Part shown: piece after piece, positions 44,498 through 53,307 of the stretch
How positions within the stretch are numbered: position 1 is the first letter of the stretch
How the letters are laid out: the number at the start of each line of letters is the position of its first letter
Source of the DNA: an uncultured Porphyromonadaceae bacterium
Lineage (GTDB): Bacteria; Bacteroidota; Bacteroidia; Bacteroidales; Muribaculaceae
Direction of reading: 5' to 3'
Assembly (NCBI GenBank): GCA_900548705.1
Contig: URLF01000001.1
Span: forward strand, 1-64,000
DNA: 64,000 nucleotides
The notes under the pieces: model-generated
What the model saw: the letters and a program-made list of their open reading frames with translations, nothing else
What the model was told of the DNA's origin: nothing
Database searches by the model: none
Made by a program: the position numbers and the translations under genes

Positions 44498-45649
44498 ATG
44501 GCGCATTTGAAAACCTCAAATGGTTTTATAAAGTATCATAACCATTTGCTCTATTTCGGCAAAAAGGTGATGAATACTAATATTATGATTGAGAATCTCA
44601 GGATTCTGTCGGTATATCTTGATAAGATAGACATCAACTGGGGTCCATGCTTCGGCACACTGATAGGGATTATCCGAAACGATGACTTCCAGCCATGGAA
44701 ACCTGCATTTGACGTATATATACTCAAGGAGGACGAAGAACGTTTCAAAGACATTCTGTCGATGCTGAAAGACGAGGGGTTCAGCCTTATGCGCTATGAG
44801 CGCAGGGGACTATACTATCTCGAACGCAGGATGGAATACATCAAAGTATTTGTACTTCATAAGATAAGCAGCGACATAAGGCACACAGGAGGCTCGGATT
44901 TCATTCATGAGAAATATCTTCAGGACACGGTTAAATGGAATTTCAAAGACATTGAACTGAATGTTCCGGCCGAAGTCGACGAATATCTGGAATTTCAATA
45001 CGGAAGTGATTGGATCGTGCCTAAACAGACCGTGTTTTACCGGCTCAACACATTGTCAAAATGGCTACACTGGGGCGAAACATGGATTCAGGACCATCTT
45101 CCCGATAGCATATATTACAAGTGGCTACAATATCATCGAGGCAATGATTTAAGACGATTCAAAGTCAGATGTGCTGACAATGGTTTGCCACTGCCGTCAA
45201 ACGTGCAGCTCGCCAATCAAAAACCACGGAAATACCGCAGAGTGCTGACTGTCGGAGTCTATGACTTGCTCCACAAAGGGCATGTCGAGCTTTACAGACG
45301 TGCGCGCGGGCTGGGCGATTATCTGATAGTGGCAGCCCAAGACAGTGATTATATCCTAAAGTATAAGCCAGATGCCAAAGTGCTCAACTCGACCGATGAC
45401 CGTAAGTACATGATAAAAGCCATCCGGTATGTCGATGAGGTAATCACTTATGACGACGTGGATAAAATCGTAAAAGATGTTGATTTTGACGTATTCGTCA
45501 CAGGTCCGGACCAATGCCATGCCGGATTTCAGCGTGCTATAGAATGGTGTGAAAGTCATGGACGTGAACATATAGTACTCTCTCGCACCGATGGCGTGAG
45601 CAGCAGCGAACTCAAAGCTAAAATAGCTGCCAAGACAGCAAAAAAATAA
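44498..45649 (+). CDS. Degenerate LicD-like domain fused to a TagD-type cytidylyltransferase
   Basis: A 383-residue two-domain protein. Residues 30-200 resemble LicD/fukutin phosphotransferases (GPCFGTLIGIIRND at 49-62), but the expected WDDDxD metal motif reads WKPAFDVYI, so only one of the acidic residues remains. Residues 247-383 are a cytidylyltransferase: VGVYDLLHKGHVELY with HKGH at 259-262 and RTDGVSSS at 363-370, the nucleotide motifs of glycerol-3-P and ethanolamine-P cytidylyltransferases. It would make a CDP-activated alcohol or amino alcohol. An intact LicD gene follows 9 nt later, so product and transferase are adjacent. The start is the ATG 2 nt after the preceding stop. Confidence 0.85.
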   Translation: MAHLKTSNGFIKYHNHLLYFGKKVMNTNIMIENLRILSVYLDKIDINWGPCFGTLIGIIRNDDFQPWKPAFDVYILKEDEERFKDILSMLKDEGFSLMRYERRGLYYLERRMEYIKVFVLHKISSDIRHTGGSDFIHEKYLQDTVKWNFKDIELNVPAEVDEYLEFQYGSDWIVPKQTVFYRLNTLSKWLHWGETWIQDHLPDSIYYKWLQYHRGNDLRRFKVRCADNGLPLPSNVQLANQKPRKYRRVLTVGVYDLLHKGHVELYRRARGLGDYLIVAAQDSDYILKYKPDAKVLNSTDDRKYMIKAIRYVDEVITYDDVDKIVKDVDFDVFVTGPDQCHAGFQRAIEWCESHGREHIVLSRTDGVSSSELKAKIAAKTAKK

Positions 45650-45658
45650 GCAACGACG

Positions 45659-46459
45659 ATGAGACAGATAACAGATGTAGCCGAACTCAGAGAACTGCAG
45701 ATGCAAGTACTTGATGCTATCGATGCATATTGCCATGACAACAATCTGACTTATTTCATATCAAGCGGCACATTACTCGGAGCCGTCCGTCATGGCGGAT
45801 ATATTCCGTGGGATGACGATATTGATATTTATATGCCACGAGAAAGTTATGAGCGCATACGCCGTGGCTTCAATGATGCAAACGGCCGATATAAGCTTAT
45901 TGACGGATATAATACTCCCGGCTATCACTATACATTTACAAAAATCGTGGACACCGAGACCATTCTCATCGAAGGAGAACATCCCGACCGGCAAATAGGA
46001 ATATATGTAGACATCTTTCCGATAGACTACGTGCCTGAGGATTATGCTCAGCTGGAAGCTATTTTCAAGAAAAAACAGAGGCTTGATCACCTGCTCATAG
46101 CACGCCAATGTCCCATATTATGCACCAAGAGTATCGGAGGGATACTATATCGGCTCTATTCTCGTCTAACCACCACTCGTCTCGGGCTACTGCGCAAATA
46201 TGACTCATTAATCAAAAATGACAGACAGTCATCCCTGGTGTGCAATATGACCGATGCCGGGCCAAAATCGCCCAAATCGGCATTCCGGGCCGAAGCCATC
46301 GCATCGGATGTGGATATAAAATTCGAGAACAGAACTTACAAAACCATGGTAGGTTATATGGAATATCTCGAGCACACTTACGGCGACTATATGACGCTTC
46401 CTCCCGTTGACAAACGCGTACATCACTCATTTACCGCATACATCAAAAATGAACGATAA
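45659..46459 (+). CDS. LicD-family phosphotransferase
   Basis: A 266-residue enzyme that transfers a phospho-alcohol (phosphocholine in Haemophilus) from a CDP-carrier to a polysaccharide. SSGTLLGAVRHGGYIPWDDDIDIYMP at 35-60 carries the intact metal residues Asp52, Asp54 and Asp56, and QIGIYVDIFPIDYVPED supplies a further Asp. It acts in the cytoplasm before export. It is placed right after the cytidylyltransferase fusion, which would provide its donor. The donor head group cannot be told from sequence; ethanolamine-like or aminopropanol-like groups are suggested by the PLP enzyme upstream. Confidence 0.9.
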   Translation: MRQITDVAELRELQMQVLDAIDAYCHDNNLTYFISSGTLLGAVRHGGYIPWDDDIDIYMPRESYERIRRGFNDANGRYKLIDGYNTPGYHYTFTKIVDTETILIEGEHPDRQIGIYVDIFPIDYVPEDYAQLEAIFKKKQRLDHLLIARQCPILCTKSIGGILYRLYSRLTTTRLGLLRKYDSLIKNDRQSSLVCNMTDAGPKSPKSAFRAEAIASDVDIKFENRTYKTMVGYMEYLEHTYGDYMTLPPVDKRVHHSFTAYIKNER

Positions 46460-47471
46460 TCCCCTCATATCCATAGTCATCCCAGTCTATAAGGTCGAAA
46501 AATATGTAGGCAAATGCATCGAAAGCGTCATTGCCCAGACCTTTGATGACTGGGAATTACTTCTCATTGATGACGGCTCTCCGGATTCAAGCGGAGATAT
46601 ATGTGACCACTATGCGGAAACAGACCATCGCATACGTGTGTTCCATATACCCAACGGAGGCGTAAGCGCCGCCCGCAATCTCGGAATTGACAACGCTCGC
46701 GGCCGCTGGATAACATTCATCGACAGTGACGATTGGGTGGAACCGGAGTATCTCGCAGATTTTATGAAACGAAATCCCACACCAAAATCTATAGTGGTGA
46801 GTGGATTAAAAACACATACTCCTCAAAGAATCTATGAGTCGTTCAGATACGAAGATCATAGTACCGTCAATGGTGTTAAAGCCTCTAATCTAATTGTTGT
46901 GTGTGACTTATTCCGAGATGGGGGGCCTGTAAATAAATTATTCGATTTGAATTTAATAAAACAAAACAATCTTAAATTTCGCAGAGACTTATCATTTCAT
47001 GAAGACCACATTTTTGTGTACTCTTATTATTTGTTAATCGAAAATATAATTACTTCAAGATACTGCGGATACCATTATATGTATTATGGAGAGCAGTCAA
47101 AAGATTCGTTGTCCAGATTAGGGAAGAAGAATATTAATGGTTTATTGAAGGCATCTGACATTTTTCTTGATCTTATGCCAAAATTATTTGGATACTTTAA
47201 TATATCTGATAACGAGTACCAATCTAAGGCAATTACTCTGACCGGATATTCACAACGTATTTTGGCCATATATAACGCCTGTTTTATTTCTGATGACCGG
47301 ACGTATAAAATCGTACTAAAAAATGAAAGGTCTAACATTCGGATTATACGGAAGAAATATTATAACCCGTCATTAAAGAGACGTGTGTTCATGTTTTTAG
47401 CTTCTCTTCCATTAGGATTGGGGAGATTTAGTATCGGCTCTATTAGATGTATTTTTAATTTATTAAAATAA
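46449..47471 (+). CDS. Family 2 glycosyltransferase
   Basis: A 340-residue GT-A fold inverting glycosyltransferase. ISIVIPVYKVEKYVGKCIESVIAQTFDDWELLLIDDGSPD at the N-terminus binds the nucleotide. FIDSDDWVEPEYL near 97 holds the DxD-type metal site, and RRDLSFHEDHIFVY near 190 is the base region. The ATG at 46449 overlaps the licD gene by 11 nt; an upstream in-frame extension lies inside licD. The 3' half is markedly A+T-rich compared with the 5' half, suggesting a recombination joint within the gene. Sugar donor unknown. Confidence 0.9.
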   Translation: MNDNPLISIVIPVYKVEKYVGKCIESVIAQTFDDWELLLIDDGSPDSSGDICDHYAETDHRIRVFHIPNGGVSAARNLGIDNARGRWITFIDSDDWVEPEYLADFMKRNPTPKSIVVSGLKTHTPQRIYESFRYEDHSTVNGVKASNLIVVCDLFRDGGPVNKLFDLNLIKQNNLKFRRDLSFHEDHIFVYSYYLLIENIITSRYCGYHYMYYGEQSKDSLSRLGKKNINGLLKASDIFLDLMPKLFGYFNISDNEYQSKAITLTGYSQRILAIYNACFISDDRTYKIVLKNERSNIRIIRKKYYNPSLKRRVFMFLASLPLGLGRFSIGSIRCIFNLLK

Positions 47472-47474
47472 CTT

Positions 47475-48084
47475 ATGGATACGGAATACACAAGGCGAGT
47501 AACATCGAAATCGTTGATTCGTTTCTTAGTTGGAATATTAATACGCGTGCCGTCTTTTATAAAATACAGGTATTCGGCTTGGATTGGTAGACGACGCGGT
47601 GCCAAGATTGGGAACAATGTTACCTGTTTCAGTCGCTAAACAGATAGATGGAATGACCACGATTGAGAGCTACGTGTCAATAAGTCATAGCGTGGAGTTT
47701 ACGTCGATGAAATATCCTTTTGTAATCAAAAATAATTCTATAATTGGAGAAAATGTGATGTTTATATTAAGCACACATGACATAGACTCTTCTGAATGGA
47801 CTCACATTCAATCGCCAAGCAAAGAGGGGAATGGTTTAGTAATAGAACCGTATGTCTGGATATGTCCACATTCAATTATATTACCCTCGGTTAAGAAAAT
47901 TGGATATGGTGCGGTAATTGGAGCCGGGAGTGTGGTTACCAAAGATGTGCCGCCAATGGCTGTTGTCGGTGGTAATCCGGCAAAATTTATTCGCGAAAGA
48001 AAGACAGTGCATAAAGATTTGTGCGTTGAGAGCCTGCTTGGAGGCGACCTAATAACATATATAAGAACATACCTGGATAAATGA
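47475..48084 (+). pseudogene. Hexapeptide acyltransferase, probably frameshifted
   Basis: The ATG at 47475 begins a typical acyltransferase N-terminus ([20 protein letters not shown], then RGAKIGNN), but this frame stops at 47636-47638. The beta-helix part continues in the next frame, from about 47614: [41 protein letters not shown], then [35 protein letters not shown] and GNPAKFI, to 48084. Moving by one base between 47615 and 47636 joins the two. Alternatively the 166-residue C-terminal piece is expressed from a GTG-like start at 47584. It starts 3 nt after the GT2 stop and overlaps the next gene by 4 nt. Confidence 0.7.
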
Positions 48085-49220
48085 AAATTGCGGTAGTTAC
48101 TCCTGGCCGTGCACATCTGCTCGATATGGCAATTCAACTACTTAATAACGGGCATGATGTGAAATTGTATACAATGGTATCCAAAAAGCGTTGTGAATCT
48201 TTTGGATTTCCTGCTGAAAGGGTTATCTCTTTTTTTGCCTTATGTGCGCCATTGATGCTCATTTTCAGGAAAGTAAAATTACCGGGGGACTATAATCGTC
48301 ATCTCTACTACTACATAGTCAGACTTGTTGACAAACTGTCAAGTATCTTTCTGGATAAATGTGACCTACTTATAGGTATCAGTGGATGTGCCATAATAAG
48401 CGCTAAGAAAGCCCAAGATAAATATGGTGCACAATTCTTTTGTGATAGAGGGTGCCGTCACATATTGTCACAGGATGAGATATTAAAGGCAATACCTACC
48501 GCAGAGCAGGTATATACCAAGGATATAAAAAACGAATTAGAACAATATAGAATCGCAGATAAGATAATTTTGCCATCACAACACACGCAAGAGAGTTTTG
48601 AAGAAAAAGGATTTGTATCTGACAAGTTGTTTGTAAATCCATATGGGGTAAATATCTCGATGTTCCGGCCGACAATATTGTCACAGGATTCTTTTGATAT
48701 TATTTTCGTAGGCAATTGGTCATATCAAAAAGGTGTGGATATATTGGTTGAAGCGTGTCGCAAAGGCGGTTTTTCGTTATTACACGTTGGAGCAATTGCT
48801 GATTGCCCGTTTCCGGCAAATGAGAGTTCACAGTTTTGCCATGTGGAGCCTGTAAATCAGCCTGAGCTAACTAAATACTACTCCAAGGCCAAAGTATTAT
48901 GTCTGCCATCCCGGCAGGACGGTTTTGGACTAGTTCTTTTCCAAGCAATGGCCTGTGGTTTACCGCTGGTTTATTCGCACACGACAGGTGGACCTGATTT
49001 GAAAAAATTAGTCAATAACAGTGATTATCTGTTTGAGACGCCGTTAGAGACTGCTGATTCTGTACGCGAAACTTTGCAAAAGGCTTTACAAAAAGCAAGA
49101 CAGCAGACTGTAGGGAAGCCGCGCAAATATCTTCCAGATGAATCTCTTGCCAATATTTCATGGGAAGCATATGGCAAGCGATATAATGATTTCCTCCAAC
49201 AACAAATGTCATACAAATGA
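48081..49220 (+). CDS. Family 4 (GT-B) glycosyltransferase
   Basis: A 379-residue retaining glycosyltransferase. The N-terminal acceptor domain starts [20 protein letters not shown]. The donor-binding domain has [20 protein letters not shown] near 210, and [29 protein letters not shown] near 278 is the GT4 E-x7-E-like nucleotide-sugar motif (the first Glu is replaced by Asp/Gly in QDGFG). CDRGCRH near 119 is characteristic of a subgroup in Bacteroidales capsule loci. It overlaps the acyltransferase upstream and the polymerase downstream by 4 nt each. Confidence 0.87.
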   Translation: MKIAVVTPGRAHLLDMAIQLLNNGHDVKLYTMVSKKRCESFGFPAERVISFFALCAPLMLIFRKVKLPGDYNRHLYYYIVRLVDKLSSIFLDKCDLLIGISGCAIISAKKAQDKYGAQFFCDRGCRHILSQDEILKAIPTAEQVYTKDIKNELEQYRIADKIILPSQHTQESFEEKGFVSDKLFVNPYGVNISMFRPTILSQDSFDIIFVGNWSYQKGVDILVEACRKGGFSLLHVGAIADCPFPANESSQFCHVEPVNQPELTKYYSKAKVLCLPSRQDGFGLVLFQAMACGLPLVYSHTTGGPDLKKLVNNSDYLFETPLETADSVRETLQKALQKARQQTVGKPRKYLPDESLANISWEAYGKRYNDFLQQQMSYK

Positions 49221-50488
49221 ATCAGTGCTTGACTTTGTTTTTCGTTTATATTTTCCTTGAAGGTGTTTTAAGGAAATGGATTTTACCCGGAGTACCGGGT
49301 TCATTGCTTTATGGCATAAAATACCTGTTACTTTTAGCTATCATAGGAATCTATTTATCTAAGAACAAATCCGAATCACAACCGATTGTTACTCCTGCAA
49401 GCAGGGCTTACAAAATATATGCCTTCATTGTCATATTATCTGCACTTACAATAACAGGGGCGACAAACGGCTTTGCAGCGGGTATAATAACAATTGTTCA
49501 GTATACATCGCCAATAATACTTATAAGTGTTATACCAATATGGCTTGACTCTCCGAGGAAACTTAAGCAATTTTTGATATACGGGTGTTTCATATCATTT
49601 ATAGCCCTTATTCTTGCAGTGGTTCAGTATTCGAGCTCTCCGACAGCATTAATAAACAAGTATGCAACGGATATGGATACTGGCATTGCAACAGTAGGAG
49701 GTGCCGCTAGAGTGTGCAGTGTGTTTTCATATCTTACGCCATTTGGAGATTTATGCCTTGTCATTTTGTCTTTTTCGGCCATGCTACTGTCATTAAGGTG
49801 GGAAAAAATGACGAGGTGGGTGTTGATAACATTGTTGTTGCTGTCGTTGCTCGGATGTCTGATGACCGGCTCGCGAAGCGTAGTGCTTTTAGGTTGCGTC
49901 TATCTTGTTTGTATCGCGTTGTATCAAGGTTTTTATAAACAGAGATGGCATCTGATATATATCATAGCATTGGTTGCAGTAGGAGGATATTTTTATTATA
50001 ATGCTTACGGTATTGAGGCAATTGATAATTTTATATCCCGGGTTAATCATGCTTCACATGATGTTGATACGCGCATAACACGTCAATTCGACATAACTCG
50101 AATGTTCGATTATTCAGGGGCGTTTGGGAATGGTGCCGGCATTGCAAACATCTCGACACAGCCGTTCCTGGTTCATAAATCCGAGGTCGACTGGGAAGAG
50201 GAAATAGGTCGGGTGATGATTGAATTCGGATTTGTGGGATTTCTTATTGTTACCGGTATTAGGATATTCGTGTGGTGTTATATGGTTAGACTCAGCAGGT
50301 CTATTAAGGACAGCTATCTGTCTGTCATTTCATGGGCATCGATTCTTGTAATAACCCCAATGACATTCTATGCGCAGCTGTGTCTCTACAATTGGTTTGC
50401 ATATATAGTATACTTCACTATGATAGGCCTGAATATAGCGGTAGCACAAATGGATATGCGACGTAAATATTCAGCGAATCGTCCATAA
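49217..50488 (+). CDS. wzy: Wzy-type polysaccharide polymerase (first copy)
   Basis: An inner-membrane protein of 423 residues with about 11-12 hydrophobic segments. The start FLEGVLRKWILPGVPGSLLYGIKYLLLL is typical of O-antigen ligase/polymerase-like proteins. A large periplasmic loop (about 270-320: NFISRVNHASHDVDTRITRQFD, then SGAFGNGAGIAN) with conserved Arg residues is the catalytic region in Wzy/WaaL proteins. GSRSVVLLG near 220 matches the Wzy_C-like core. It would polymerise repeat units at the periplasmic face. A second polymerase lies at 54747. Confidence 0.82.
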   Translation: MNQCLTLFFVYIFLEGVLRKWILPGVPGSLLYGIKYLLLLAIIGIYLSKNKSESQPIVTPASRAYKIYAFIVILSALTITGATNGFAAGIITIVQYTSPIILISVIPIWLDSPRKLKQFLIYGCFISFIALILAVVQYSSSPTALINKYATDMDTGIATVGGAARVCSVFSYLTPFGDLCLVILSFSAMLLSLRWEKMTRWVLITLLLLSLLGCLMTGSRSVVLLGCVYLVCIALYQGFYKQRWHLIYIIALVAVGGYFYYNAYGIEAIDNFISRVNHASHDVDTRITRQFDITRMFDYSGAFGNGAGIANISTQPFLVHKSEVDWEEEIGRVMIEFGFVGFLIVTGIRIFVWCYMVRLSRSIKDSYLSVISWASILVITPMTFYAQLCLYNWFAYIVYFTMIGLNIAVAQMDMRRKYSANRP

Positions 50489-50510
50489 AATTAAAGAAGT
50501 ATTAACGATT

Positions 50511-51497
50511 ATGAAGGTTGTTATATTTATTCGTAAAAAACGGGAGAATGATAATAGCATTGAGGAGATATTTCATCTCCTTATGCAATATATGGGCACA
50601 GATGTTGAGCTTGTAGAATTGCCGTATGGGGATGCGAGTTTCAGCTCAATTATAAAAAATATATTGTATGCACGCAGATTTCGCGGAGACGTGAATCATA
50701 TATCGGGGGAAGTCCATTATATCGCGTTAGGAACCGGACGTAATACCGTGATAACAGTTCATGACGTATGGACAATTCTCAGAGGAGGCACATTGTCACG
50801 CTATTTGAAAAAATTGTTGTTCTTTACCCTGCCTATGAAAATTGCCAACAGAATAACTGTGATAAGTAACTTCACAAAAAGAGAAGTGCTTGCAGTCTGT
50901 CCATGGGCCTCTGATAAGATTCGAGTTATAGGCAATCCAATAGCTTTATCATTGACTACACAACCTTTTGCATCAAAACACAAGAATAAGACATCAATTG
51001 TCTTGCATGTAGGCACCCGGCCTCATAAGAATCTTGAAAGTGTGATGAAGGCCATACATAATTTAGATGTCAGGTTGGTAGTTATTGGACGAATGACACA
51101 AGAACAGATTGATATTGCAGAATCTTATGGGCTGAATCTGACGAATTATTATAATCTGGAGTATCAGGAAGTGCTGAACTGGTATAGAAAAGCAGATATT
51201 GTGACATTTCCATCTTTCAAAGAGGGCTTTGGAATGCCTCTATTGGAAGCAAACCTGATGGGGACACCAATTATCGCAAGTGATATTGACGTTCTGCATG
51301 AGGTGGCTGGTGATGCGGCTTATTATATTGATCCTAACTCGGCAGAAGACATAAGGGCAGGTATAATCAAGTTGCTCGGTGATAAAGAATTATACGTAAA
51401 ACTGATAGGGAACGGATATAAAAACATTCGACGATTTGCTCCTGATTATATAGCAGGACAATACAAGACTGTATACAATGAGATTACTAACAGTTGA
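50511..51497 (+). CDS. Family 4 glycosyltransferase
   Basis: A 328-residue GT-B protein. VNHISGEVHYIALGTGRNTVITVHD near 62-86, the donor-domain strand SIVLHVGTRPHKNLESVMKAI near 166, and FPSFKEGFGMPLLEANLMGTPIIASDIDVLHEVAGDAAYYI near 235, which contains both conserved Glu of the GT4 motif. It most resembles mannosyl- or related hexosyltransferases, but the donor cannot be assigned. It starts 22 nt after the polymerase gene and ends 14 nt before the next glycosyltransferase. Confidence 0.9.
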   Translation: MKVVIFIRKKRENDNSIEEIFHLLMQYMGTDVELVELPYGDASFSSIIKNILYARRFRGDVNHISGEVHYIALGTGRNTVITVHDVWTILRGGTLSRYLKKLLFFTLPMKIANRITVISNFTKREVLAVCPWASDKIRVIGNPIALSLTTQPFASKHKNKTSIVLHVGTRPHKNLESVMKAIHNLDVRLVVIGRMTQEQIDIAESYGLNLTNYYNLEYQEVLNWYRKADIVTFPSFKEGFGMPLLEANLMGTPIIASDIDVLHEVAGDAAYYIDPNSAEDIRAGIIKLLGDKELYVKLIGNGYKNIRRFAPDYIAGQYKTVYNEITNS

Positions 51498-51511
51498 TTT
51501 TTATTGATAAT

Positions 51512-52684
51512 ATGAAAGTCATCCAGACAATATCAGATTTTGGAAAACATAGCGGGGGCACCACCACAGCGACATATGATCTGCTATCGGCATTATCAAA
51601 TCTTGAATCGGCCATAGATGTTGAGCTTATGTCTCCGGATGTCAGGGATAAGAGAGACACCGTAATAGGTAATGGTGAGAACTGGATTAATATTTCGTCT
51701 AATGACAGATTTTCGCCTCTTGAGTATACCATGGCATTCAAAACAGCCTTGAATGAATCTGATGCTGATATATACCATACTAATGGAGTATGGTTGTATG
51801 TCAATCATGTCACATGTTCTATTGCACGTGCCAAAAATAAACCATATGTGATAACCCCGCACGGAATGCTTTACCCTGAGACCATACACAGAAGCTATTG
51901 GAAAAAATGGCCTATGTGGAAACTATGGTTCAAAAAAGATATTATGGAGGCGTCATGTATACACGTCAATTGTCTGAAAGAAATGAACCACATCAGAGAC
52001 CTCGGCTATAGTGGCCCAGTAGCTGTGATTGCCAATCCAGTACCTGTGTCAGATGATATAACTCGAATATATGAGAACCGAAGCCTAATTATACGTGATG
52101 ATATAACCAAAGAACATTCAATAGGCTACCTCGGGCGACTCCATCCGCGTAAGCATGTTGAGCGAATAATTCAGGCATTGGCTATATCAAGCCACAAGGA
52201 TGTGGTTCTAAAAATAATGGGCATCGGCTCAACTGACTATGAGGAGTTTCTGAATAAAGAGACTGAGAGGCTTAGCATTAGTGACCGGGTACACTTTCTC
52301 GGCTTTGTTTCCGGCAGGGATAAATATGAGAATCTTGCTAAATTATCAGCTCTATTTGTTGTTAGTGACATGGAAAATTTCGGGATGATTGTTCCGGAGG
52401 CGTTGTTAGTGGGTACTCCGGTGATGGCAAGCTTAGGAACTCCTTGGAAAGATCTTGAGGATTATAACTGCGGCTGGTGGAGGGATAATTCTCCCGAATC
52501 AATCGCTAAGGTTATTGATGAGGTTGTGGAAACACCGCCGACAGAACTGTTGCGGATGGGAATGCGGGGACGCGACCTTGTGCTTGACAAATATGAATCC
52601 TCCAAAGTCGCTGCCAAAATGCTTCAACTTTATTCCTGGTTGCTCGGTCAAGGGCCGAAACCGGAATTTGTTTATTTGTCCTGA
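51512..52684 (+). CDS. Family 4 glycosyltransferase
   Basis: A 390-residue GT-B protein. The N-terminal SDFGKHSGGTTTATYDLLSAL is the glycine-rich acceptor-side loop, followed by YHTNGVWLYVNHVTCSIAR and KPYVITPHGMLYPE, common in capsule glycosyltransferases. The donor site includes GYLGRLHPRKHVERII near 206 and VSDMENFGMIVPEALLVGTPVMAS near 285. The ATG at 51512 is used because the in-frame TTG at 51494 overlaps the previous gene. This is the last gene of the A+T-rich block; the 68 nt that follow lead into the G+C-richer block. Confidence 0.9.
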   Translation: MKVIQTISDFGKHSGGTTTATYDLLSALSNLESAIDVELMSPDVRDKRDTVIGNGENWINISSNDRFSPLEYTMAFKTALNESDADIYHTNGVWLYVNHVTCSIARAKNKPYVITPHGMLYPETIHRSYWKKWPMWKLWFKKDIMEASCIHVNCLKEMNHIRDLGYSGPVAVIANPVPVSDDITRIYENRSLIIRDDITKEHSIGYLGRLHPRKHVERIIQALAISSHKDVVLKIMGIGSTDYEEFLNKETERLSISDRVHFLGFVSGRDKYENLAKLSALFVVSDMENFGMIVPEALLVGTPVMASLGTPWKDLEDYNCGWWRDNSPESIAKVIDEVVETPPTELLRMGMRGRDLVLDKYESSKVAAKMLQLYSWLLGQGPKPEFVYLS

Positions 52685-52752
52685 AAAAGACATCAATTGA
52701 AAAGCCTCCAACCAATCCAATCGCGTATTTCTGTCACCCCTGACACCTTCCT

Positions 52753-53289
52753 ATGACTGACTTAAGCAAATATGACAATTCTTGGTATAATCCCGGGGGG
52801 AATGCGTTGAAACGATTTCTGTGGTATTTCGTCAACGCGTTGGTCATCAAGAACCACCTTAACCCCATATCGGGTATAAGGGTCAAGGCTCTTCGGCTGT
52901 TCGGAGCGAAGATAGGCAGGGGAGTGGTAATCAAGCCGGGGGTCAATGTCAAATATCCCTGGTTGCTGACGGTGGGCGACTATTCCTGGATCGGGGAAGA
53001 TGTATGGATTGACAATCTCGCCGAAGTCTCGATAGGTTCCAATTGCTGCCTGAGCCAGGGGGCAATGCTGCTTTGCGGCAATCATAACTATCGTCTCCCG
53101 ACATTTGACCTAATGGTCAAACCCATAATTGTCGAGGATGGAGCCTGGGTAGGAGCGAAAAGCGTGGTATGTCCGGGCGTGACCGTGGGCCGCGATTCAA
53201 TTCTGACCGTAGGCTCGATGGCAACCTCCAATCTTGAAACGGGGAAAATCTATCAAGGTATTCCTGCCGTGGTAAAATCTGTCAGATAA
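52753..53289 (+). CDS. WcaF-like acyltransferase
   Basis: A 178-residue left-handed beta-helix acetyltransferase resembling colanic acid WcaF. The N-terminus has SKYDNSWYNPGGNALKRFLWYFVNAL. KPGVNVKYPWLLTVGDYSWIGEDVWIDNLAEVSIGSNCCLSQGAMLLCGNHNY near 62-115 includes the catalytic-type His, and VWVGAKSVVCPGVTVGRDSILTVGS-like repeats follow. It acetylates a sugar before export. Base composition shifts upward in G+C here compared with the preceding 15 kb, and the last four genes of the locus share that composition. Confidence 0.9.
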   Translation: MTDLSKYDNSWYNPGGNALKRFLWYFVNALVIKNHLNPISGIRVKALRLFGAKIGRGVVIKPGVNVKYPWLLTVGDYSWIGEDVWIDNLAEVSIGSNCCLSQGAMLLCGNHNYRLPTFDLMVKPIIVEDGAWVGAKSVVCPGVTVGRDSILTVGSMATSNLETGKIYQGIPAVVKSVR

Positions 53290-53307
53290 GCCCCCGAATA
53301 TTACACG

